This document shows positions 51,398 through 62,302 of a stretch of 64,000 nt of DNA, piece by piece (position 1 is the stretch's first letter; the number at the start of each line of letters is the position of its first letter). Under the pieces are notes generated by a model, which searched no databases, had not been told where the DNA came from, and saw nothing but the letters and a program-made list of their open reading frames with translations. The translations under genes were made by a program, and so were the position numbers. The stretch is taken from positions 19,950,027 through 20,014,026 of the forward strand of contig JBBMOA010000017.1 of assembly GCA_037954235.1 (NCBI GenBank), written 5' to 3'. Source of the stretch: Aulostomus chinensis. Its lineage: Eukaryota; Chordata; Actinopteri; Syngnathiformes; Aulostomidae.

Positions 51398-54300
51398 TCA
51401 GGCATCCTTCAATAATGGCATATCTGTAGAAAACAGACAAAACTGAGCGTAACGGCAAAGTAACTTCAACTGGTGATGACGAGTGGGCAAGACGAAGGCT
51501 TTACCATCAGAGTAGTCCATCTCTGACTCCAATGGGGTCAGGCTGTGTTGGTCGCTGCCTCCTAACGGCCCTCTCTGTGAGGACGGAGGAGCTGCAGCGC
51601 CTGCGTGCTCCAGAGCCCAGGTAGAGGATGAGGGTGACGGGGATGACGAAGGCGGTAAAGGGTGGACCACAGCCACCTCTGACTGCATCTGTTTGAGGGT
51701 GGAAGGCCGAGAGGGACCAGCCTCTGGCGTTGTGGCATGCTGACCCTGAGACAGCACTATCGGGACACGGGACTCAGAGCTTTGAGCCGCAGTTGATCCA
51801 GCACTGGCACAAACAGCCTCCTCATAGGAGGGTAGGGTCACCTGGACCCCTTCCACCATGATTGACACGGCCTGGCTGGACACCCCTTGATCCCGTCTAG
51901 ATGTGCAGGGGCAAAGGATTTATATATCTACTTCTTTTTTCACACTAGTTTCTTCATTCTATCATTAACAGTTTCAATCATAAAAAGATCTTGTTGAAGA
52001 TGGGACTCACCGATGGAGGGACTTGAGTTTTGGCTGCAGGAGCACAAACAGCACCACCAGGAGTAGGATGAGGGCTACTGAGCTGGCAGTGGATGACATG
52101 ATGGACAAGGCTGGCATCCCCAGCGGTAGCGTTGGACCGCTGTCTGTGAGACAGATAAATAGCAGAGTATGACAGACAGAATTTGACAGTGTTTCATTAT
52201 ACTGGAGGCAGGCAGCTGAGACACCTTAAATAGTTGTGACATGTCAGATTTAAGAGTGTTTATAAAAGAATGACATTCAAGGAGAGATAAAAGACTTGAT
52301 AAGGGATCTGCAACCCACAACACCGTGTGCTGACATGTTGAACTTCATCAGTTTTTAAAATCAACATTCATTAGATCTGGTTAAGATCTCACAAAAACTG
52401 GTGGGCTGATTTTCTTGACACTTGATGGAGGGATGGAACACCAGCCAAGGAAAAACCCATTACATTTAGGAGGCAGAACTGAATCACTGGGCAGATCCAG
52501 ATGTGTCTTCTCTCACATCTTTGACATTGTGAAACAGAAATTTTTGTTGAAAATTTGTTCTCATTTCACAGGAAATATTACATCGACGTTTATTAAAAAC
52601 AGTCATATTCCCATAGTTGGTGGAACTCTCAGGCGTCTTTACCTTGCTCCATAACACAGCTGATCTGCATGAGGCTGTCCCACTGCCCATACTGACAGGT
52701 AAGGTATTTATAGTCTCCCTTCAGGATGTAGCCTTCGTCACAGAAATATTCAATCACAGTGCCATGAGAGAGTCTTCTGCATGGGGAGGGGTGGCAGGTG
52801 TAGCCTCCGTTGTCTGGCTGATAAGGAAGCTGACATACTGTCCATGGGAGGAAGGGAAAGTTAGAAATACATCTACTGTACTGCGGTTTATTACTTTCTC
52901 TTTGTGTGCCTTTGACCTCTACACATGAAAAGTTCTGTCTTTACCATCACTGCGAATACATCGAGGAGGTTCCGAGGACCAGTGTCCCAGTGTGGTGCAG
53001 GTGAGGACGGTGGGTCCGTCTGGTGTGTAACCAGGGTCACAGTGGTATTGCAGTATTGTTCCCACAGGGAAGGAGCTGCTGTTGGTTTCAGTCAGATTGG
53101 ATGAAACATGCTGCTCCATGAAGGGCCTCAAACAACCTTGAAGAGAAATACAGTTAATAACTGTAATTATAGTCTGAAACCAAAATAACAGAGGCTTTTT
53201 TTATATGATGTATCAAAATGCTTCACAATGTAGAAAAGATACACCTTGTGACAGATCTCAGTTTTGACTGACACACCTTGGCTCACACAGCTGATCTGCA
53301 TGGGACCGTCCCACTCTCCGTCCTGACACGTCAGGTAGTTGTAGTCTCCCTTGAGAAGGAAGCCCGTATCGCAGAAGAACTTTATTACAGTGCCATGGGA
53401 AAACGTTCGACAGGGGGACGGGTGGCAGGTGTAACCCCCGTTCTCCGGTTCAGACAGAGGTAGACATGCTAACAGAGGTAAAAACAACGACATTAAAACA
53501 TAAACCGACAGGGATTTTGAAGTGTTTCGGTTTTTCTTCATGGAATGAGACACAAACTTTGAGTAAAAACTCTGTGCAATATGATAATTATATGACTATT
53601 CAAGATGTTTTAGTTCTAAGTGAAAGAGTTTAAGACTAGTTTTTTCATAACACAACCACATTTACTACTACACAGATTGAACATATCTGACCACCACTGC
53701 GTATGCATCGAGGCGGCTCAGAGGACCAGTGTCCCAGTGTGGTACAGGTGAGCGTGTTGGGTCCGTCCGGCAGGTAACCAGAGTCACAGTTGTACTGCAG
53801 AACTGTCCCCACAGGGAACAAGCCCCTGTTGGTTTCTGTAAGGTTTACCCAGCTGTTCTGGACCATGTATGGCCTCACACAGCCTGGGAGGACAAGAACA
53901 AAGCAAAGGAAATTCTGAGAAACTTCAGGGTTTTTCTTGAATTAACATGACAAATATGTTGAGCATGGATTGCTTAATGATTCCACACAAAAACTTGTCA
54001 CAATTTCACACCACAGCATTTATATATCTGTTTGAACAAAATGAATCTGATGATGTTGGCTCCATTACCTTGCTCCATAACACAGTTGATCTGCATGAGG
54101 CTGTCCCACTCCCCGTCCTGACAGGTAAGGTATTTATAGTCTCCCTTCAGAACGAAGCCTTCATCACAGAAATATTCAATCACAGTGCCATGAGAGAGTC
54201 TTCTGCATGGGGAGGGGTGGCAGATGTAGCCTCCGTTCTCTGGTTGATATGGAGGCTGGCATACTGGGAAGAAAAGAAAATTATAAAAAGATTAACACTA

Positions 54301-55814
54301 TTCACAGTCACTACGTTTCTGATCTTTTAGACAAAAACTGAGTTGGGCTGTGGAGGTTTGTCTTCACCGTCACTCTGCATGCAGCGTGGCGGTTCAGAGG
54401 ACCAGTGTCCCAGTGCTGTGCAGGTGAGGATGCGGGGTCCGTCTATCTGGTAACCAGGGTCACAGTGGTACTCCAGAACTGTACCCACAGGGAAATAGCT
54501 CATGTTGGTCTCTGACAGGTTAGCTGAGCCATGCTGCACCATGAGAGGTCTTAAACAACCTGAAAGAGATTGACAATTCATAACACATGAGATAGCTGTA
54601 ACTACAGTCTTAATTGTATTTGATTACATAGCATCATGCCTGCAATCTTAACCAACTTCTACGCAAATTGATTCAATTAATTCAGTCCGTCACATGCCCT
54701 ATTCTTTCCAAGGTTAAGTAGAGATTAACACATTCAACAGGAAAAAAACAATAACATTTAACAGACTAAATGATTTGAATAACCAACACCAATCTGCATA
54801 CAAACAGGCAACTGACTGCCTGGAGCCAATACTGTTGCAGGTGAAATGTATTTAATTAGACTGCACAAATCTTAATAATTGAAGTTTGTGTTTCAAAACA
54901 CAGTTCGGTGTTCTTACAGCCATAGTGCAATATTTGTACCTTCTAAAACACAAAAGAAGAGATAATCTATCAATTAATTAAACAATTTTGATCTAGTTCA
55001 TAAATGTGCCTTGAAAACTAAATGCACAATGCAATATCATGTTTAAACATTTTGGTTGAGGGGTTATGAAACGGGGAACAGGCCAGTGTGTCCTGAAAAG
55101 TAGTGGACCATGGTATATATATATACTCAACAGGTCTCTGGAACTCTACTGGCAGATGCCATTGGAGATAAAGTCATCTCATATTTCAATACACAAAATT
55201 AACTTAATTTTTCTATTAGGCAGAATTTGCTTGAATAGTGTATATAGAAGTTAATTAAATTATCACATAATCTAGCCGTGACTCATACATTTGAGAAACA
55301 ACATGTTAGAGCTAGAATGACCATCTAGTTACTGAAGGGATGCTGGTTCAATCTCTGCTTCCCAAGGGACCCTGTTGGCATAAACCTGAGCAAAATACTG
55401 AACCTCCAATTGCCCTTGATGAGTGGGTTTGCCTTGCTCAACAGCCTCCACTATCGTTTTTTGTGTGTGTGTTAATGAGGCAACATTTTACAGCACTTTG
55501 GGTATAAAAGCAAATATATAAGCTGTATAAGTTACACCATCTTAGTCTCAGCATGCCATTAATGGTATCCTTTAGTCTACGTAAAAAAAAACAACAACAC
55601 GGCTGCGATGATGACTCCACCACAAAGAAAAAAATAAACAAAACAAGATTATACAAAACAAAAAGTATGATAGGATCCAAACAGACTTCTTCTTACCTGA
55701 GCCTCTCCCAGTGGACACTATGGCAAGTAAAAGGAACAGGAAGAAGGACCACTTGCTGGCTGAGATGTGGGCCCAACAGGCTTTGGATATTGACTCTGTC
55801 TTCCCATTGCACAT
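51398..55814 (-). CDS. susd6: sushi-domain membrane protein, SUSD6-like, with six sushi domains
   Basis: Human SUSD6 (KIAA0247) is a p53-induced type I membrane protein reported to help remove MHC-I with TMEM127 and WWP2. Coding exons: 55814-55697 (signal peptide), 54559-54368, 54263-54069, 53883-53692, 53468-53277, 53136-52945 and 52837-52643 (six sushi exons, all phase 1-1), 52143-52011 (membrane segment), 51896-51505 and 51423-51398. Total 608 residues. The start MCNGK matches human MCHGR. The stretch after the sushi domains (SSTASSVALILLLVVLFVLL, about 440-461), the tail RDQGVSSQAVSIMVEGVQV with LPSYEEA (490-496), and the end DMPLLKDA all match SUSD6, not SUSD4. Sushi A-type exons resemble SUSD4 sushi 3. 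Human SUSD6 has one sushi domain, so this protein is much larger outside the cell. Confidence 0.9.
52643..54559 (-). repeat. susd6: three tandem copies of a two-exon sushi A+B module in susd6
   Basis: Module 1 is 54559-54069, module 2 is 53883-53277 and module 3 is 53136-52643. Each A exon (192 bases) encodes GC(L/V)RP...NL(S/T)ETN...FPVGT...LGHWSSEPPRC, with a conserved N-glycosylation sequon. Each B exon (195, 192 and 195 bases) encodes C...NGGY(I/T)CHPSPCR...SHGTVI...LKGDY.YLTCQ. All exons are symmetric phase 1-1, so whole modules can be added without changing frame. Confidence 0.93.
54560..55696 (-). other. susd6: first coding intron of susd6
   Basis: About 1.1 kb, AT-rich, including a degenerate SINE-like repeat (55290-55535). 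No further sushi exon was seen in it. Confidence 0.8.
55290..55535 (+). repeat. old interspersed repeat resembling a teleost SINE
   Basis: The order of words, a CTGGTTCAATCTCTGC-like B-box region, CCTGAGCAAAATACTGAACC, CAATTGCCC, then a TACAGCACTTTGGGTATAAAAG tail, resembles a common degenerate fish SINE. The match is from memory and diverged; edges are approximate. It lies in the first coding intron of susd6. Confidence 0.5.
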
Positions 55815-56404
55815 CTTCTCCTGTAGTGTCAACTCAGCCTGTAATGATCACACACTTGATAGTCAATATTTGATTAAGTTCTAATAAAATAAACATTCCA
55901 TCATGGCCTTGGCCAATATTGACACTTCAGGTACTCTGCAAAGCTTGGACAGCGGCCAGTGAAAATGTGTCAGTAGCTAAATGACAGGACTGATGGGACA
56001 AAATGCAGTTAGCAACCTAGCTAACTCTCATCAAAATTGTTTGCTAAGTCTTCCAACAGTTGACTACTGGTACTGTAAGCTTACAACCCCCACAGACAAT
56101 ACATAGCTCTAGTATAGAATGCTTCCCTTCAGCAGGTATACACCTATGTTCAGCAGCTATTCGCTAGCTTTGTTAGGTTTGATAACGTAGAGAAAAAACG
56201 TGAACAAAACAAAACATACATTCATATCAATCCTAGGATGATTGGTGATTGTAATTCAGCTGGATAGCAAATACGCTACAGTCTACTGAATATATAGAAT
56301 ATCTACCACAACACATCTGAGTTGTTTTCATTGTTAGTTAGCTACCTAGCTTTTGTGCCATGCTAACGCTAGCTTGACAACAAAATGGCTTGCTGGTACC
56401 TACC
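55815..56404 (-). other. susd6: upstream sequence of susd6 with a possible 5' UTR exon
   Basis: An acceptor ATTACAG|GCTGAG just above the start (about 55839) and a donor TCTG|GTAGGT at 56403-56402 suggest a spliced 5' UTR with its first exon ending near 56404. No transcript evidence supports this. Confidence 0.4.
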
Positions 56405-56808
56405 AGACACACGTACAAAAACTATCCACCCTCGCGTTCTCACGCTGTAACGGTAGGCGTTACAGGCATTCCACTATCTCGTCCCGACGAATACATTTAC
56501 CATTAATGCACGAGTACAAAAATAAAATTTACCGAACTGCTACAGCTAACCGCTAGCTAGCAACCTACTGCTTAGCTTATCTACCACTACGCTAGCTGGC
56601 GGAAGCTGCAGCTGCTCTGCCTCGACCTAACACCGTGGCCATAGTAACAAATGCATATTTCCATAGTTACAACATCCGGGAGTGTTTGCGTCCGTAGTTA
56701 CCAAACTTGAGCGGAAGACGTTTGGAAAGTTTTCATTAGCCAACTGCTAGGAAATCATAGCAGGTACTGTTTCTTTCTAAATAATATACAGTGGTAGGAT
56801 ATTACATG
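56405..56808. promoter_or_regulatory. divergent promoter region shared by susd6 (minus) and fsip1 (plus)
   Basis: The two coding starts are 994 bases apart and face away from each other. The region has TAGC-rich words (GCTAGCTAG, GCTAACGCTAGC nearby), no TATA box on either strand, and an RFX-type X-box at 56635-56648. Confidence 0.55.
56635..56648 (+). promoter_or_regulatory. fsip1: candidate RFX X-box upstream of fsip1
   Basis: GTGGCCATAGTAAC matches GTNRCC-N2-RGYAAC exactly and 11 of 14 bases of the ideal GTTGCCATGGCAAC. Related words ATAGTTAC (56663-56670) and GTAGTTACC (56694-56702) follow. It is about 160 bases before the fsip1 ATG. RFX factors drive ciliary and flagellar genes, which fits FSIP1. 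Confidence 0.5.
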
Positions 56809-59800
56809 ATGGAAATTATCAGAGGCAGTTTAGACGACATTTCCCGACCTGCATCCAGTGAGCAGACAGGTAGCCGTTTATCTAGTGTGTCACTGCTTCA
56901 TAGTGACAGACACTGCCCTACAACTCCATTTTCTCTGGAGGTTTTGACAAAAGATGCCTCTGATTTACAGGTAAAGTGGATTAACTCACAGTTAATACAC
57001 GTGAATGACTTTTCAGTTACGAATGCCCTTTCCTGCAGGGGCAAAGCAGCTCTGAGGTAAATGTAACCGGCTCTCCTGAAGGTTCTCACAAAGGTTTGTA
57101 ATGTTTATAATGTGCACTGGAGTTATTTTTGCACAATCGTATTATTCAAGATAGTATCTCCTTGATTAGGTTACCTTGCTGTGAGTATATGTGCTTCTTG
57201 TAGGCCAGGGTGACTTTGATAAGGCTGAAGACGAAATGGATGATCTTAAACTTCAGAGGGCCATTGAGGAGATGAGAAGGCTTGATGCAATACTGTCTGC
57301 AAACATCTGCAAAGTAAAAGAAGTTAAGCATCAAAGGAAACAACTTCAAGCAAAGTTATGGCAAGAATTACTGGTAGATACACAATTTAATCTATTGTAT
57401 TCATCAAAGGTCATATAATACATTCTTTACAAGGGTGCTGATGTTTTGCTGTTTATTTTCTCAGGACAATATGCCTGAAGGTCGTTTTGAATGTGCTCAT
57501 GAAGCTATGAACACAAGGTTGTTTTTGGCTCTGGAGGCCCCCAATTGTAAGCAATAGAATACACGGCAGCAACATACATGTACTGTACACACTGTGAGAC
57601 ATCTAAACATACGTGTTCTAATTCAAAGATCCTGAAGAGGAGACTGCAGTGGTGCCAGTTTTTCAAACTCAGATACCTGAGTGTGAGCAGGAGAGAGAGG
57701 AGCACCACATGGGAGAAGGTGAAATTCTCTGAAATTCAACATTTAAGTTTAAAAACAGATGTTAATTCTAAGGGGAGGCCAACCATCTCAGACCTCTTTA
57801 AAACCCCTTGTCTAAATAGTCCCAATTTAACCAGTTGTTATGCCTGAAATGTACACTTGATGGCATCATAAGCTTATGAAAATTTAAGCTTGAGATTTTC
57901 CACTCCACTGACAGCAGATGCCCACAGTAGCCTGGCATTTCAAGCAGTTTACTCGCTTATTAACAGCTTTAATCAAAGTCTTGTCCATTTCTGTGGTGTG
58001 AATCCCCAAAGAGATCAACTTTACTTGCTACAAAACATTCCTTGAAGAATTCATTCATTCATATTTTCTTATCGCTTATATTTTCTCTTGCACAAATCAA
58101 TAAAAGGGAAGAATTTGCTCTGAATGAGGCACTGTCAGGTTTCAGCTGCATTTCTATGGTAATAGGCATTGCAGTGTTGTGCCGGACGAATCGGACCGTG
58201 ATTGCTTCAGACACTTGTTCAGGTGTGTTTGAAAGCTCAAAGCAGTTATTCCATCGCTGAGCGAGGCTGCCTCCTGCTGTGTTCGAAATTTGTCAGCCAT
58301 GACAGTGACGCATTGGCCAGATCTAAATCATAATTCGGATTGAATTTGCCTTGAGCGCTTTTAATATTTTAGTGGAACGTGTTGTTGAATGCCACTAAAG
58401 TTCATAAACTGTTCACACTCACAATGTAAGATCAAATCTGTGAAATGCGTGAGGCCTAATGCATGGTTTGAGAACTTCAGGTTTATTTTGGCGGCTGAAA
58501 ACTCTCTGATTATATGGCCCAAAAAGATCAAATACAGACTCGTGGATGGAAAATGATTCCAGCCAAATTATTTGGCTTGACTCACCTTTCACGTTATGGA
58601 ATCTAAAGTGAGGCATGTCTGACAGGTGAAAAGAGGCCAGACGGCATAATAGAATCATTGGAGGCAGGCGATGAGGAGACGGGAGTAGAGCAATCTGACG
58701 GCAGCCACTGTGGGGCTTCCAAAGCCAAGCAAAAACAGAGGGACTTTGTCAAGAGAAACATTGAGGTATGTCAAAGTTCACACCAGGCCAAACGTAGTTA
58801 TGGGATATATTGCATGACTTAGAGTGAGTCTCCTCACTGTTTGTTTTCTCAGTGAGGAAAAAGATTTGTCTCGAGCTGAAGACAGAGATTCATTCCAGGC
58901 CAACTAGGGCACTGCTGCAAAGAATGAAATCTGCTGTACAGAATCAGCTTCAATGTCTGTTTTTGTTTGTTGTTTTTTGTTTTTTTAAATGTTGTGTGTG
59001 GCAACAGCTTGTAAGTGGCGAGGGAGGCCAAGTGCTTTTGACACAGGCAGAGAAAGAACGTCTGGCCGCGCTACTTCGAGAAATAGACGAAGATGAAGAG
59101 GATGGTGCCAGAGGCGCCGACAGAGAGGTAGGCTGACATGAAGCCCTAACAGGCAACATATGCAGCAGGATGAGTCTTTCTTTTGCAAGTTCCTTAATGC
59201 TTCCCCCTCATGTCTGTTTAGAGGCCTTTTGGGCTGCAGCAGATGATTCCATTGACTGCATCTGCTATCAACATTTTTAACATTTCGCACGTAGTATATT
59301 TATTATTTCGTGGAAGGAAAATATTGTTTCCAGTGTCCCTGGAATTTGCAGATCGTTTCTCTGCTGATTTTAATTGTTGGAATCTGTGTCATCACAATTG
59401 GCCTTCTGATTGACATTGTTAAAAGTGAACAGGCCCCATAACTTAACCACACTTTGGCCCATGAAGCAAAGCACATGGAGTAACACTGGTCACGTATGCA
59501 TGTTATGATGACTGCTTGGCAGCTGAGATAGCATCTGGGCAGAAGATCCTGACTCCTCAAAGCGTTGGAGATTATGAACCAGATGTAGTTCACATGGGAC
59601 GCCACATGTGAACGGATTCATTCTATAATCACGTTTTAGTAACATTTGCCTCTGCAAAATTCAGAAGCCTTTGTATAGCCCCCATAAGCTACTGAGAGGG
59701 AGGTTGTTCCTGATACTGAGACAATGAAACCTCCCGTTTCCCTTTGATGATTCATCTGAAATCCATCTGGAGCTGTAGACAAACTCACAGTGAACCAGTC

Positions 59801-60531
59801 TACACCTTCACAACTTCAGGTATTTTTTTTTTTAATTGTCTGTTTTAATTGGCTTTAATAGGTCTTTTGGCAGCTGTGAGGCCACTTTGTCAGACTAGAT
59901 GAAGCCTGTTGGGAAGCAGGAGGGAACATACTTACCTTTCACATACGGTTCCATTTAGTTTGACCCCAACAGCTCTGCATCCGTGGGACAGCCTGCCAGA
60001 GTTTGGGTTGGGTTTTTTTTGTAATGTCTTTCTCTTCTATTTATGATGTTTGCCTTGACTTTAAGAACAATACTGCTGTAACTGTGCGGTGGCAAACTGA
60101 GGTGCAGATGCTCTGTGTGTGTGTTTTTTTATTATTGGCTAGAAAGAGATTTCCTGTTATTGTAGTGCATGCTATTATGAATGACCATGACAGAGCAAGC
60201 ACATTATTTATGTCACCGGGTGTTTGGCAGTGATGCGTCTTCAGTTCTGAGGACCAGTTCCTTGCAAAGTCCCTGGAGACGTAACAAGCACAAGCTTTTC
60301 GCTCAGCGTTCGCCTCATATACTTTGACGTTCCTGATTCTGGTCCTAACAAGCTCACAGTTTTATGTTATTCTGGTGGCCCCAGGTGATAAATCAGAGTG
60401 GTGGAAGTACTATTTTTTTCTGACATTATAGTTATTTTTTATTTATTTATGAGGATTACAGCATTTTTCTCTGATCTCTTGTGCCCCATTGGAAGTGAGG
60501 TATGATTTTTTTGTCGCGCACGCGCGCACGC

Positions 60532-60562
<31 letters not shown>

Positions 60563-62249
60563 GTTGTATGTAAGAACATGTTCAAAGTCAAAAGAAATGC
60601 ATGTATACACAGAACAAACAAGAATCCATCTGAAGTCTGGAACTCACAAATTCTGCCAAATTCCAAGGGAACCGCTGCGATGGTTTGAACATTGGAGTGA
60701 ATTACTAGAACAGACATGTAGGTTGAAACATAAGTCAACTTCATTTAATTATAGAGCACTTTTAGAAATAACAAATGTCAAGCAGAATGTTTTACACTGC
60801 TTAAATTGTGGGATTATTTGATTGATGATTGCAATCTTGGAGAAACAGTGGAATGATCAAATAAAACATAATAAGAGGATATAAGTCAGCTAATAAAAGT
60901 GATAAAATCAAACCAGAACCAGCGTTGCACAAACAATAAATTCAAAAATTGGAATGAAATTCCTCTCATTTGTTAAGTCTCAGCTGGCTGATCTAGTTTC
61001 CTCAGCTCCCCCTCGCAGCATTGAGAGATTACAGCTGTGATCATCTTTTGGCATGAAAGCCTTGGTACTAATCTCCCCGCTGCACCCTGATGATGTCACC
61101 ACCCACACACCTTCCCCCTCAGGACACACTGGGAGTCTCACCAGGATAGAACGAGCAGCAGGCAATCCTTTTGGCATTTGATCTTTTAATTGTAATGCAG
61201 CGTGGAGAAGAGTGATCAAGCTCCCTGTCGTGCACCATCCAGAAGCCAATACCTTAGCTCAGCGTGACGTGCATCTAATTGGAATGTCTAATGTTTATCA
61301 GCCTCTGTTTATGTTGTCACAAAATAAAGAAGGATCAGCAGGCTGTGATATAATTTACCGATTCTTCTCTTCCAGGACAACATGTGGGCCGTTTCAGTCT
61401 TGACAAGCCAGGGTTACACCCCGCTGCCCTCTGACCTGGAGCAGCTGATTGACGTGGACTCCAAAATGCGCCTTTTACTTCCCAGCGAAGAGTTCCTCTT
61501 AATGCAAAGCTCCCACACAAACGTAAGTCCGCCTCAGGTGCGTATCCATGTCTGTATTCTAGCAGAAATGGTTTTGATAAAGCTCCTATAGACTGTTCAG
61601 AGCTGGTCTGAGGGAAGGTCATTAAACTGTATTACAAGGTCAGCACAGCAGGGCATCAATGGCAACATCTTGTAAAATCTTTTGTTATTGGACCTCAAAG
61701 ACTTACACCCCCTTTTATAAGAAGAGATAAATGGTATTTTGCAATCATTTTGAACTTGCCTCACTTTTTCCCCTCACTTTGAATTATGTCCCTCTGATCT
61801 CCCCAGTTCTTTCCAGTATTTTTATACATACGAATGTATGTATATATATATTTTGCATTTTATAATGAAGCTTATACCTGCTCGCCCATTTACGTCCTGC
61901 ATATTGTCTGAGTTTAGAGTGTGATCTTTACATCACCTCCACATCAAATACTGGAGGACCAACTTGACAGTTATTTACAGCTGTAAAAAAATTTCCAGGC
62001 CTTGGTCCTGGGTTGGGTCTGATCCTAGACGTGAGCTCAGTGAGTTATCTCAGTACTATCGCTGCACTTTTAAGACCAGATGGCTTGCTCATCACTTGTG
62101 TAACATGTCAGTGGAAAATAGTGTTTTCAAAGTTATAATAACTTTACAATACTGTTTGTTGAACTCAATGGCATTTTCTACAATCACTATTTTTACATGG
62201 ATAGGTAAAAACTTCACAGTCTCCATATTTCAAGAGTAATGTAGCTTTG

Positions 62250-62302
<53 letters not shown>

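Noticed and set aside
57039..57056. An 18-base fsip1 microexon ending at GAG|GTAAAT
   Set aside because: It would put the next exon out of the conserved frame; extending to the donor at 57094 restores it.
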